From: Clavibacter sp. B3I6
GTDB lineage: Bacteria; Actinomycetota; Actinomycetes; Actinomycetales; Microbacteriaceae
Direction of reading: 5' to 3'
NCBI RefSeq assembly: GCF_030816895.1
Contig: NZ_JAUSYL010000001.1
Location: 682,001 to 746,000 of the forward strand
Length of the DNA: 64,000 bases
In this document: piece after piece, positions 18,387 to 29,450 of the stretch
Position numbering within the stretch: position 1 is the first letter of the stretch
Layout of the letters: each line of letters starts with the position of its first letter
The notes under the pieces: generated by a model
What the model was told of the DNA's origin: nothing
The model's database searches: none
What the model saw: the letters and a program-made list of their open reading frames with translations, nothing else
Program-made: the position numbers and the translations under genes

Positions 18387-19037
18387 TCAGACGCGGGCCG
18401 CGGTGTCGCGGCCCGAGGCGAAGCGCGACAGGGCGCCCGTGCGGGCGAGCGCCCGCGCCACGATCCAGGACAGCAGGCCCGCGATCAGGGCGCCGGACAC
18501 GAGCGCGGCGCCGGTGTAGACCGCGACGAACAGCGGGCCGGACCCCGGGTAGTAGGTGATGAGGTCGGTGATCGCCATGGCGAGCCCCGCCCCCATCCCG
18601 GCGAGGACGGCGACGTAGGCCCGCCAGTTCGCGTAGAGGAAGACGAGGAGGACGAGCTCCGCGCCGAGGCCCTGCGTCAGGCCCGAGAGCAGCGTCCCGA
18701 CGCCCCAGACGTTGCCGACGAGCATCGAGACGAACGCCGCCAGCAGCTCCCCGTAGAGGGCGGCGCCGGGCTTGCGGATCACGATGCCGGTGAGGACGCC
18801 GGCGAAGAGCCAGCCGCCGCCAGCGAGGGCCTGGAGACCCGGGAGCAGGGGCTCGAAGAGGCCGCCCACGGGGACGGACGCCGTGTTCCACACGACGAAG
18901 ACGAGCCCGGAGGCGACGCCGAGGACGCTGGCCACGACGATGTCGATGACGCGCCATCGGGCGCGGAGCCCGGAGCGCGGGACGCGGGGGTCCGCGTCGA
19001 CGGAGGCGGATGCGGTGGACGAGGGTGATGCGGTCAC
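18387..19037 (-). CDS. ykoE: ECF-type substrate-binding (S) subunit, YkoE-like
   Basis: 216-residue membrane protein with about six helices starting near residue 28 (VIDIVVASVLGVASGLVFVVW). The helix containing GGGWLFAGVLTGIVIRKPGAALYGELLAAFVSMLVGN is characteristic of YkoE-type hydroxymethylpyrimidine/thiamine permease subunits. It binds the substrate and associates with the YkoD ATPase and YkoC. The start is GTG with an AAGGG ribosome site 8 bases upstream that is buried in a hairpin. The TPP riboswitch lies in its leader. Confidence 0.85.
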   Translation of the reverse strand: MTASPSSTASASVDADPRVPRSGLRARWRVIDIVVASVLGVASGLVFVVWNTASVPVGGLFEPLLPGLQALAGGGWLFAGVLTGIVIRKPGAALYGELLAAFVSMLVGNVWGVGTLLSGLTQGLGAELVLLVFLYANWRAYVAVLAGMGAGLAMAITDLITYYPGSGPLFVAVYTGAALVSGALIAGLLSWIVARALARTGALSRFASGRDTAARV

Positions 19038-19042
19038 TTGTC

Positions 19043-19071
19043 GTGCCCTTCTGGTTCGCGGAAGAGGGCAC
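19043..19071 (-). promoter_or_regulatory. ribosome-site-sequestering hairpin (riboswitch expression platform)
   Basis: A 7-bp stem, GTGCCCT pairing with AGGGCAC (19043-19049 with 19065-19071), contains the AAGGG ribosome site (19046-19050) of ykoE. It lies between the TPP aptamer and the GTG start. This suggests translational control, TPP favouring the closed form. Confidence 0.6.
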
Positions 19072-19084
19072 GGGTACGAGATGA

Positions 19085-19176
19085 AAGCCTCCCTGCGCTG
19101 GCATGATCCAGATCAGGTTCGACGGTCGAAGATTGGGGATCTTCCTCTCAGCCCGGCTCACCGGACTCCCGTGTTC
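19085..19176 (-). ncRNA. TPP riboswitch (THI element)
   Basis: On the minus strand the leader carries the conserved TPP aptamer blocks in order: a P2/P3 stem CCGG-TGAG-CCGG, then CTGAGAGG. An ACC follows, then GAACCTGATCTGGAT, ATGCCAGCG and CAGGGA. These are the pyrimidine- and pyrophosphate-sensor elements. It controls the downstream HMP/thiamine transport operon, repressing it when thiamine pyrophosphate is plentiful. The promoter box is directly upstream, so the RNA begins at the aptamer. Confidence 0.95.
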
Positions 19177-19182
19177 ACCGCG

Positions 19183-19188
19183 ATCCTA
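19183..19188 (-). promoter_or_regulatory. -10 box of the riboswitch transcript
   Basis: TAGGAT on the minus strand lies 6-7 bases before the first aptamer bases, placing the start near 19176. Confidence 0.6.
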
Positions 19189-19268
19189 GCGCGGGCGGCA
19201 CGCCCCGGACGCACGGGAGCGCGGGCGCCCGAGGGCACCCGCGCTCCGCGGCGGACGGTGGGGACGCT

Positions 19269-19601
19269 CTACTTGAGCGTCTTGATGAGCTTGACGAGCA
19301 CCTTGCCCGAGATCCAGATGACGGGCGTCGCGACCGCGAGCAGCGCGATCACGTTCGGCTGGAAGCGCACCTCGCCGTCGGTCGCGATGTACGCGCCGAT
19401 GGGCCAGGTCGCGCCGCCGCCCCCGCCGCCGCCCGCGACGTTGCCGTCGGAGTCGGGGAGGTCGCTGCCCCCGCCGAAGCCGTACCAGGCGAATGCCACC
19501 GGGACGATGGTCGAGCCGTCGATGTCGAGGGGGTCGCCGTAGACCGTCCCCACTCCGGCGTTCTTCACGTTCTCTGCGAGCTGTGCGACGAGGTTGGTCA
19601 T
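19269..19601 (-). CDS. GerW/YtfJ-family protein
   Basis: 110-residue protein matching the small GerW (YtfJ) family known from Bacillus spores and widespread in actinobacteria without a settled role. VGTVYGDPLDIDGSTIVPVAFAWYGFGGGSD is the conserved core. A Gly-rich loop (seven Gly in a row) and GAYIATDGEVRFQPN follow. A C-terminal hydrophobic helix (VIALLAVATPVIWISGKVLVKLIK) may anchor it to the membrane. The ATG is 7 bases after TACGGT; an upstream GTG would overlap the promoter. It is divergent from the glgX-treY-treZ operon. Confidence 0.87.
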   Translation of the reverse strand: MTNLVAQLAENVKNAGVGTVYGDPLDIDGSTIVPVAFAWYGFGGGSDLPDSDGNVAGGGGGGGATWPIGAYIATDGEVRFQPNVIALLAVATPVIWISGKVLVKLIKTLK

Positions 19602-19608
19602 GGGTCCC

Positions 19609-19614
19609 ACCGTA
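19609..19614 (-). promoter_or_regulatory. -10 box of GerW-like gene
   Basis: TACGGT on the minus strand ends 7 bases before the ATG at 19601. Confidence 0.5.
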
Positions 19615-19658
19615 CCCCGCGGGCCCGCTCGGATGCGGGTCGATCCGGGTCCTCACGG

Positions 19659-19664
19659 TACCCT
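19659..19664 (+). promoter_or_regulatory. possible -10 box of the treX-treY-treZ operon
   Basis: TACCCT would give a leader of about 130 bases before the TTG start of glgX. It lies in the divergent spacer opposite the GerW-like promoter. Confidence 0.35.
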
Positions 19665-19800
19665 CGCCCCTGGTGCGTCGCTGCGTCGCATCCGGCCTCC
19701 CGCCGTTGCGGCCCACGCGGATCCACCGCCTGCCCCGCCCCCGACGGACCCGCGCACGCGCGCCCCGCCGGTGGACGAGTCGACCCAACTGGAGGACCAC

Positions 19801-22001
<2,201 letters not shown>

Positions 22002-22005
<4 letters not shown>

Positions 22006-24341
22006 GAACCCCCATCTCCACCTACCGGTTCCAGGTGCGGGAGTCGTTCGACCTCGCCGCCGTGGCCGAGCAGCTGCCCTACGTGAAGGACCTCGGCGCG
22101 GACTGGGTGTACCTCAGCCCGATCCTCACCGCCGAGCCCGGATCCGACCACGGCTACGACGTCGTCGACCACTCGCAGGTCGACCCGACGCGCGGCGGTG
22201 CCGCGGGCCTGAAGGCCGTCGCCGACCGGGCCCACGAGCTGGGGATGGGCGTGCTCGTCGACATCGTCCCGAACCACGTCGGCGTCGCCACGCCCGCGGA
22301 GAGCCTGTGGTGGTGGGACCTCCTCACGCACGGCACCGCGAGCCGCTACGCGGACGCCTTCGACATCGACTGGGACTTCGGCGGCGGCAAGGTGCGGATC
22401 CCCGTGCTCGGCGACGACGAGCTCGACCAGCTCACGCTGGTCCGCGGCGACGACGGCACGGTCGAGCTCCGCTACTACGACCAGCGGTTCCCGGTCGCGC
22501 CCGGCACGGCCGAGGACGCGGCGGACGCCCGCGCGGTGCACGAGCGCCAGTCCTACGAGCTGGTCAACTGGCGCCGTGCCGACGCCGAGCTCAACTACCG
22601 CCGCTTCTTCGCGGTGAACACGCTCGCGGGCATCCGCGTCGAGCTGCCGCGGGTCTTCGAGGAGTCGCACGAGGAGATCTCCCGCTGGTTCCGCGAGGGC
22701 CTCGCCGACGGCCTCCGCGTCGACCACCCGGACGGCCTGCTCGACCCGAAGGGCTACCTCGACGACCTGGCGCGGATCACGGGCGGCGCGTACGTGCTCG
22801 TGGAGAAGATCCTCGAGCCCGGCGAGACGCTGCCCACCGACTGGGCGACCGCCGGCACCACCGGCTACGACGCGCTCGCGGAGATCGACCGCGTGCTCGT
22901 CGACCCCGACGGCCAGGTCGAGCTCGACCACCTCGACGCCGCGCTCCGCGGCCTGCCCCAGGGGGAGCTCGCGAGCTGGGCCGACATGATCCGCGGCACG
23001 AAGCGCGGCATCGCCGACGGCATCCTCCGCAGCGAGGTGCTCCGCCTCGAGCGCCTCGTGGAGGACGCGCCCGCCGACGCCGCCGACGCGATCGCCGAGC
23101 TGCTCGCCACCTTCCCCGTCTACCGCAGCTACCTGCCCGGCGGGATCGAGCACCTGGAGCAGGCCGCCGACGCCGCGCGCCTCAGCCGACCCGACCTCGT
23201 CGCGACCATCGACGCGCTCATGCCGCAGCTGTCCGACCCGACGACGCTCGTGGCCCAGCGCTTCCAGCAGACGAGCGGCATGGTGATGGCGAAGGGCGTC
23301 GAGGACACGGCGTTCTACCGCTACTCGCGCCTCGTCTCGCTGAACGAGGTCGGCGCCGACCCGTCGATCTTCGCCATCGACGTCGACGACTTCCACGCGC
23401 GCCAGCAGGAGCGCCAGCGCATCGCGCCGCACGCGATGACCACGCTCTCCACGCACGACACCAAGCGCGGCGAGGACGTGCGCGCCCGCATCGACGTGCT
23501 CTCCGAGACGCCCGAGGCCTGGCGCGAGGCGCTCGGCCAGCTGCGCGAGGTCGCCCCCACCGGCGACGGCCCGTTCGAGAACCTGCTCTGGCAGACGCTC
23601 GTCGGCACGTGGCCCGCCTCACGTGAGCGCCTGCACGCCTACGCCGAGAAGGCCTCCCGCGAGGCCGGCGACTCGACGACGTGGACCGCGCCCGACGAGG
23701 CCTTCGAGGAGCGGATGCACGCCCTCGTCGACGCCGCCTTCGACGACCCGCGCGCCCGCACCATCGTCGCGGGCCTCTACGACCGGCTCTCCGGTCCCGG
23801 CTGGTCGAACGCGCTGGCGGCGAAGGCCATCCAGCTCACGGCCCCGGGCATGCCCGACGTGTACCAGGGCAGCGAGCTGTGGGAGACGAGCCTCGTGGAT
23901 CCCGACAACCGCCGCGCGGTCGATTTCGGCATGCGCCGATCCGCCCTCGACGCCGTGCGGAAGGGCGCCGAGCCCGCCATCGACGAGACCGGCGCCGCGA
24001 AGCTCCTGGTCACCGCGCGGGCGCTCCGCCTCCGCCGCGACCACCCGGAGCTGTTCACCGGCTACGAGCCCGTGCACGCGACCGGCGACGCCGCGTCCCA
24101 CGTGATCGCCTTCGACCGGGGCGGCGCGATCACGGTCGCGACCCGCCTCCCCGTGGGCCTCGAGACCGGCGGCGGATGGGGCACCACGACCCTGACGCTG
24201 CCCGAGGGCGAGCTCGTCGACCACGTCAGCGGACGCCGCATCGACGGCGGCCGCGTGTCCGTCGCCGCCCTCCTCGCCGACTACCCGGTCGCGATCCTCG
24301 CGCCCGCCTCCACCGCCGCCGACCTCACCCCCGGGAGCTGA
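22002..24341 (+). CDS. treY: malto-oligosyltrehalose synthase
   Basis: 779-residue GH13 enzyme that turns the reducing end of maltodextrins into a trehalose unit. It begins RTPISTYRFQ, the TreY start. Asp241 in GLRVDHPDGL is the nucleophile and Glu268 in LVEKILEPGE the acid; DGVAD-type and TLSTHDTKRGEDVRARI blocks are present. The start codon TTG overlaps the glgX stop (TTGA) and has an AAGGAG ribosome site, so the genes are coupled. It is followed 2 bases later by treZ. The product, maltooligosyl trehalose, is cleaved by TreZ. Confidence 0.97.
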
Positions 24342-24343
24342 GC

Positions 24344-26140
24344 ATGACCGACGACCGCTTCGACATCTGGGCCCCCAAGGCCCGCACCCTCGCCCTGTCC
24401 GTGGGCGACGAGCGCCTGCCCCTCTCGCCCGTGGGCGACGGCTGGTGGACCCTCGACGCCGGCCGCGCCGAGGCCCTGCCCTCGGGCGACCTCGACTACG
24501 GCTACCTCGTGGACGACTCCGACACCGCGCTGCCGGATCCGCGCTCGCGCCGCCAGCCCGAGGGCGTCCACGGCCGCTCGCGCACCTACGACCCGTCGTC
24601 CTTCGCGTGGACCGACCAGGCGTGGACCGGCCGCCAGCTCGCGGGCGCCGTCATCTACGAGATGCACATCGGCACGTTCACGCCCGAGGGCACGCTCGAC
24701 TCCGCCATCGACCGGCTCGACCACCTGGTCGCGCTCGGGATCGACCTGGTGGAGGTCCTGCCCGTCAACGGCTTCAACGGGACGCACAACTGGGGCTACG
24801 ACGGCGTCCTCTGGTACGCCGTGCAGGAGACCTACGGCGGACCCGAGGCGTACCAGCGCTTCGTCGACGCCTGCCACGCACGCGGCCTCGGCGTCGTGCA
24901 GGACGTCGTCTACAACCACCTCGGGCCCTCCGGCAACTACCTGCCCGAGTTCGGGCCGTACCTCCACGAGGCGTCGGCGAACACGTGGGGCTCCAGCCTC
25001 AACCTCGACGGCGAGGACTCCGGCCCCGTCCGCGAGTACATCATCGACAACGCCCTCATGTGGCTCGGCGACTACCACGTCGACGCCCTCCGGCTGGACG
25101 CGGTGCACGCCCTCGTCGACCACACGGCCACGCACCTCCTCGAGGAGCTGGCGGTCCAGGTCGACGTGCTGTCCGCGCACGTGGGACGCCCGCTCACGCT
25201 CATCGCGGAGTCCGACCTCAACGACCCGAAGCTCATCACGTCGCGCGAGGCGCACGGCTACGGGCTCGACGCGCAGTGGAGCGACGACTTCCATCACGCG
25301 GTCCACGTCGCGCTCACGGGCGAGACGACGGGCTACTACGCGGACTTCGCCTCGCTCGGGGCGCTCGCAAAGGTGATCACGCGCGGATACTTCCACGACG
25401 GCACCTGGTCGTCGTTCCGCGGGCGCGTGCACGGGCGCCCGCTCGACACCGAGCGGATCCCGGCGCACCGCCTGGTCGTCGCCAACCAGAACCACGACCA
25501 GATCGGCAACCGCGCCACGGGCGACCGCCTCACCGCGACGCTCGACGAGGGCGGGCTCGCGCTGGCCGCGGTCCTCACGCTCACGTCGCCCTTCACCCCG
25601 ATGCTCTTCATGGGCGAGGAGTGGGGCGCGACCACGCCGTGGCAGTTCTTCACGTCGCACCCGGAGCACGACCTCGGCGAGGCGACCGCGAAGGGCCGCA
25701 TCGAGGAGTTCGCGAAGATGGGCTGGGACGAGTCGATCGTGCCGAACCCGCAGGACCTGTCGACGTTCCAGGACTCGAAGCTCGACTGGTCGGAGCTGTA
25801 CGGCGACGACGACTCGTCGCATGCGCGCCTGTTCGCCCTCTACTCCGAGCTGATCCGCCTCCGCCGCGCGCACCCCGACCTCACCGACCCCCGGTTCGCC
25901 GAGGTCGAGGTCGAGGTGCACGAGGAGGCGCGCCTGCTCGTGATGGACCGCGGCGAGCTCTCGATCGTCATGAACCTGTCCGACGAGGAGCGCCGCGTGC
26001 CCGTCGTGGGCGAGCGTCCCGCCCTGCTGCTCCGGACCGCGACCGGCGTCGCGCTGGGAGACGACGAGGTCGTGCTGCCCGCGCGAACGGCTGCGATCCT
26101 CGGCCCGGTGACGGACGCCGCGGAGGCGCTGCTGGCCTGA
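24344..26140 (+). CDS. treZ: malto-oligosyltrehalose trehalohydrolase
   Basis: 598-residue GH13 enzyme releasing trehalose from maltooligosyl trehalose, the last step of the TreX-TreY-TreZ route. It has an N-terminal beta domain (FDIWAPKARTLALSV) and GAVIYEMHIGTFTPEGT. Asp252 in ALRLDAVHAL is the nucleophile and Glu289 in LIAESDLNDP the acid; QNHDQIGNRA carries the third carboxylate. LFMGEEWG and WQFFTSH are family motifs. The ATG is 2 bases after the treY stop with a GGGAG site. A strong terminator follows, ending the operon. Confidence 0.97.
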   Translation: MTDDRFDIWAPKARTLALSVGDERLPLSPVGDGWWTLDAGRAEALPSGDLDYGYLVDDSDTALPDPRSRRQPEGVHGRSRTYDPSSFAWTDQAWTGRQLAGAVIYEMHIGTFTPEGTLDSAIDRLDHLVALGIDLVEVLPVNGFNGTHNWGYDGVLWYAVQETYGGPEAYQRFVDACHARGLGVVQDVVYNHLGPSGNYLPEFGPYLHEASANTWGSSLNLDGEDSGPVREYIIDNALMWLGDYHVDALRLDAVHALVDHTATHLLEELAVQVDVLSAHVGRPLTLIAESDLNDPKLITSREAHGYGLDAQWSDDFHHAVHVALTGETTGYYADFASLGALAKVITRGYFHDGTWSSFRGRVHGRPLDTERIPAHRLVVANQNHDQIGNRATGDRLTATLDEGGLALAAVLTLTSPFTPMLFMGEEWGATTPWQFFTSHPEHDLGEATAKGRIEEFAKMGWDESIVPNPQDLSTFQDSKLDWSELYGDDDSSHARLFALYSELIRLRRAHPDLTDPRFAEVEVEVHEEARLLVMDRGELSIVMNLSDEERRVPVVGERPALLLRTATGVALGDDEVVLPARTAAILGPVTDAAEALLA

Positions 26141-26152
26141 TCCACGGCACCC

Positions 26153-26199
26153 GGGGCGGGGTCCGACGCGGCGCACGAGCGCTCGTCGGGCCCCGCCCC
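26153..26199 (+). terminator. terminator of the trehalose operon
   Basis: A 16-bp stem with one G-T pair (26153-26168 with 26184-26199) and a 15-base loop starts 12 bases after the treZ stop. Confidence 0.75.
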
Positions 26200-26220
26200 T
26201 GGCGCGTCACATCCACGTGA

Positions 26221-26226
26221 TACGGT
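26221..26226 (+). promoter_or_regulatory. possible -10 box of UDP-glucose dehydrogenase gene
   Basis: TACGGT lies between the operon terminator and the gene and would give a leader of about 75 bases. Confidence 0.4.
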
Positions 26227-26309
26227 GCCCACGCCCCGGCCCGGCGACCGCATCACCGGTCGTTCGGCGGCCGTCCGGCGGCCCTCCCCCACGACGCGAA
26301 GGACTCCCC

Positions 26310-27623
26310 GTGCGCATCTCCGTCATCGGCTGCGGCTACCTCGGCACCGTGCACGCCGCGTGCATGAGCCGCCTCGGGCACGACGTGGTGGCGATCGACG
26401 TGGACGCCGCGAAGATCGCCTCCCTGCAGGAGGGTGTCGCCCCCTTCTTCGAGCCCGGGCTCCCCGAGCTCCTCACCGAGCAGCTCGCCACGGGGCGGCT
26501 CCGCTTCACCACGGACCCGGCCGCAGCCCAGGGGGCGCGCGTGCACTTCATCGCCGTCGGCACGCCGCAGAAGCGCGGGGAGAACGCGGCCGACCTGACC
26601 TACGTCGACGCCGCGGTCGACGCCCTCCTCCCCCACCTCGCCCCCGGCGACGTCGTCGCGGGCAAGTCCACCGTGCCCGTGGGCACCGCCCGCCGGCTCG
26701 CGGAGCGCATCGAGGACCGGGCCCCCGGCGCGGCGCTCATGTGGAACCCCGAGTTCCTGCGCGAGGGCTTCGCCGTCGAGGACACCCTCGCGCCCGACCG
26801 CTTCGTCTACGGCCTACCCGCGGGCGACGCGGGCGAGGCCGCCCGCGCGGCGCTCGACGAGGTCTACGCCGCGGCCCTCGCCACGGGGACGGCGCGCGTC
26901 ACGACCGACTACGAGACCGCGGAGCTCGTCAAGGTCTCGGCCAACGCGTTCCTCGCCACGAAGATCTCCTTCATCAACGCCATGGCCGAGGTGTGCGAGG
27001 CGACCGGTGCCGACGTCACGCAGCTCGCGGACGCCATCGGGTACGACGACCGCATCGGCCGCCGGTTCCTGAACGCCGGCATCGGCTTCGGCGGCGGCTG
27101 CCTGCCGAAGGACATCCGCGCGTTCATGGCGCGCGCGGGCGAGCTGGGGGCCGACCAGGCGCTCACCTTCCTCCGCGAGGTGGACTCCATTAACATGCGG
27201 CGCCGGGTGCGCGCCGTGGACGTGGCACGCGAGGTGTGCGGCGGGTCCCTGCTCGGCCGCAACATCGCGGTCCTCGGGCTCGCCTTCAAGCCGGAGTCGG
27301 ACGACGTGCGCGACTCCCCCGCGCTCAGCATCTCCGCGCAGCTGCAGCTGCAGGGCGCGCGCGTGCTGGCCACGGATCCCTACGCGAACGAGAACTCGCG
27401 CCGCCGGTTCCCGGAGCTCACCTACGTCGACACCTGGCAGGAGGCGGCGCGCGACGCCGACGCGGTCATGCTGCTCACCGAGTGGAAGCAGTACCGCGCC
27501 ATCGACCCCGCGGAGCTGAAGGCCATCGTCGCCACGCCCGTGATCGTCGACGGGCGCAACTGCCTCGACTCCGTCGCCTGGCGCGCCGCCGGGTGGCGCT
27601 ACCGGGGCATGGGCCGGCCCTAG
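26310..27623 (+). CDS. UDP-glucose 6-dehydrogenase
   Basis: 437-residue member of the UDP-glucose/GDP-mannose dehydrogenase family, oxidising UDP-glucose to UDP-glucuronate with 2 NAD+. This supplies acidic sugars for exopolysaccharide or cell-wall glycans. An N-terminal Rossmann motif ISVIGCGYLGTVHAA is at residues about 3-17. VGTPQKRG and STVPVGTA belong to the NAD domain. The catalytic Cys264 is in FGGGCLPKDIRA, and a C-terminal UDP-binding domain has LGLAFKPESDDVRDSPAL. The start is GTG with an AAGGA site. It stands alone between the trehalose operon and convergent genes. Confidence 0.94.
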   Translation: MRISVIGCGYLGTVHAACMSRLGHDVVAIDVDAAKIASLQEGVAPFFEPGLPELLTEQLATGRLRFTTDPAAAQGARVHFIAVGTPQKRGENAADLTYVDAAVDALLPHLAPGDVVAGKSTVPVGTARRLAERIEDRAPGAALMWNPEFLREGFAVEDTLAPDRFVYGLPAGDAGEAARAALDEVYAAALATGTARVTTDYETAELVKVSANAFLATKISFINAMAEVCEATGADVTQLADAIGYDDRIGRRFLNAGIGFGGGCLPKDIRAFMARAGELGADQALTFLREVDSINMRRRVRAVDVAREVCGGSLLGRNIAVLGLAFKPESDDVRDSPALSISAQLQLQGARVLATDPYANENSRRRFPELTYVDTWQEAARDADAVMLLTEWKQYRAIDPAELKAIVATPVIVDGRNCLDSVAWRAAGWRYRGMGRP

Positions 27624-27647
27624 GGCGATCCGGGCGCCGCCCTCCGG

Positions 27648-27986
27648 TCAGCGGCCGCTCGTGGCGGCGACGGCCGTCACGGTCGTGCCCGCGGCCAGGA
27701 GGAACAGGATCACCGCCACCGGGATCAGCAGCAGGAGGCCGTTGAGCACGAGCCCCGTGATCGCGAAGCCGCGGCCCGCCGGCTCCCTGCGCACGCCCAC
27801 GATGCCGAGGACGAGCCCGACGATCGGGCACACGAGAGTCCAGAAAAGGGCCAGCGAGACGAAGCCCAGCACCATCGACGCGATGCTGAGGCCCCGGGGC
27901 GACGCGGCCGCACGCGGCGATCCCGGTACCCGTGGTCCCTCCTCCCCGGACGGATGGGAAGGGGCGGGCGCAGCGGGATCGATCAC
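27648..27986 (-). CDS. DUF4190-type small membrane protein
   Basis: 112-residue protein with a Pro/Ser-rich N-terminus (about 30 residues) and two membrane segments. The first is LSIASMVLGFVSLALFWTLVCPIVGLVLGIVGV; the second, after REPAGRGFAITGLVLN, is GLLLLIPVAVILFLLAAGTTV. This SLVLG...GLVLG...GRGFAITGLVLN pattern is the DUF4190 signature; the function is unknown. The start is GTG with a GAGGAC site 7 bases upstream, 11 bases after the dinB stop, so it is co-transcribed with dinB. It is convergent with the UDP-glucose dehydrogenase gene. Confidence 0.83.
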   Translation of the reverse strand: MIDPAAPAPSHPSGEEGPRVPGSPRAAASPRGLSIASMVLGFVSLALFWTLVCPIVGLVLGIVGVRREPAGRGFAITGLVLNGLLLLIPVAVILFLLAAGTTVTAVAATSGR

Positions 27987-27997
27987 GGTGGTCCTCG

Positions 27998-29290
27998 TCA
28001 GTCGGGCGGATGTCCCGGGACGGTACCGCGCGACGTCGGCTCCGAGCGCGGATCCGACACGGTGGCCCGCTTCGCGCCTGGACGGCGGAGGAGCGACGCC
28101 GGGCCGATGGCGCCGCGGCCGAAGCGCTCCGCCGCCTGGTCGACCGTCCGCTCGGCCTCGCGCCAGCCCTCGTCGGCGTCCCACAGGGCCACCGCGCGGT
28201 TGTCGGCGTCGTCGAGCTGCTCGGCGCGCACGCCCACCAGCCGGATGCGGTCGCCGGGCCGCGCGACGTGGTCGTACACGTCGCGGATCTCGTCGTAGAT
28301 GCGGCGCGCCACGTCGGTGGGCTCGGACAGCGTGCGCGAGCGCGTGATGGTGCGGAAGTCGGAGTAGCGGAGCTTGAGCGAGACCGTGCGGGCGGTGAGC
28401 CCGGCGCGCCGCAGCCGCTCGGCCACGCGCGTGGCCTGGCCGAGGAGCTCGCGGCGGACGATGCCAGGATCCGTCACGTCGTCGTGGAACGTGTTCTCGT
28501 GGCCCATGCTCTTCTCCTCCCGGTGGGTGCTGACCCGGCGCGGGTCGCGCCCCCAGGAGAGGTCGTGCAGCCGCGCGCCCGCGGACTCGCCGAGCATGGA
28601 CTGCAGCGTGGGCAGGGGCGTGTCCGCGATGTCCGCCACCGTGCGGAGACCGCGGCGGAGGAGCGACTCCTCCGTCGTCTTCCCGACGCCCCACAACGCG
28701 CCCACCGGCAGCGCGTGGAGGAAGGGCAGCGTCTCCGCCGCGGGGATGACGAGCAGGCCGTCCGGCTTGCACCGCGTGCTCGCGAGCTTGGCCACGAACT
28801 TCGTGGACGCCGCGCCGACCGAGCAGGTGAGGCCCGTCTCGGCATGCACGCGACGGCGGATCATGGCGCCGATCTCGGCCGGCGATCCGAAGAGCCCGCG
28901 CGCCCCGGCCACGTCGAGGAACGCCTCGTCGATGCTGAGCGGCTCGACGAGCGGCGTGACGTCGCGGAAGACGCCCATGACGACCTTCGACCAGTGCGCG
29001 TACTTCTCCATGTGCCCGCCGATGACCGTGGCCTGCGGGCAGAGCCGCAGCGCCTGCGCCATGGGCATGGCCGAGCGGACGCCGAAGCGCCGCGCCTCGT
29101 AGGTCGCGCTCGTGACGACACCGCGGCCCGACGAGCCGCCCACGATGACGGGCGTGCCGCGGAGCTCCGGGCGCTCGAGCAGCTCGACGGCCGCGAAGAA
29201 CGCGTCCATGTCGACGTGCAGGATGGTGGCCTCGGAGTCGTCGGCGCTCGCGTCGGACGTGCGCCTCGTGGATCCGTCCTGCCTGCTCAT
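27998..29290 (-). CDS. dinB: DNA polymerase IV
   Basis: 430-residue Y-family translesion polymerase. ILHVDMDAFFAAVE near residues 23-36 carries the first metal-binding Asp residues. SIDEAFLDVAG carries the SIDE-type catalytic Asp-Glu pair. Helix-hairpin-helix segments (ALWGVGKTTEESLLRRGL) and a little-finger domain (TVSLKLRYSDFRTITRSRTL) follow. The C-terminal tail is Arg/Pro-rich and I see no clear beta-clamp peptide. A TAGCGT hexamer ends 9 bases before the ATG, so the leader is very short or absent. The DUF4190 gene follows in the same transcript. Confidence 0.95.
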   Translation of the reverse strand: MSRQDGSTRRTSDASADDSEATILHVDMDAFFAAVELLERPELRGTPVIVGGSSGRGVVTSATYEARRFGVRSAMPMAQALRLCPQATVIGGHMEKYAHWSKVVMGVFRDVTPLVEPLSIDEAFLDVAGARGLFGSPAEIGAMIRRRVHAETGLTCSVGAASTKFVAKLASTRCKPDGLLVIPAAETLPFLHALPVGALWGVGKTTEESLLRRGLRTVADIADTPLPTLQSMLGESAGARLHDLSWGRDPRRVSTHREEKSMGHENTFHDDVTDPGIVRRELLGQATRVAERLRRAGLTARTVSLKLRYSDFRTITRSRTLSEPTDVARRIYDEIRDVYDHVARPGDRIRLVGVRAEQLDDADNRAVALWDADEGWREAERTVDQAAERFGRGAIGPASLLRRPGAKRATVSDPRSEPTSRGTVPGHPPD

Positions 29291-29372
29291 GTCGTGTCCA
29301 CGCTAGCCCGCGCCGCCGACATCGCCTGCCCGGGCGCGGGAGACGGCAGGACGCGCCAGGCCGCCGGCGCAG

Positions 29373-29450
29373 GCGCCCGGCTCAGCCCGCCGGCTCAGGC
29401 GCCCGGCTCAGCCCGCCGGCTCAGGCGGCCGGCTCAGGCGGCCGGTCGCG
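29373..29450. repeat. six tandem 13-bp imperfect repeats
   Basis: Units start at 29373, 29386, 29399, 29412, 29425 and 29438. The consensus is GCGCCCGGCTCAG alternating with CCCGCCGGCTCAG, so the first four form two identical 26-bp copies. The last two diverge. The stop codon of the MpaB-like gene (29434-29436) lies in the fifth unit. Confidence 0.85.
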
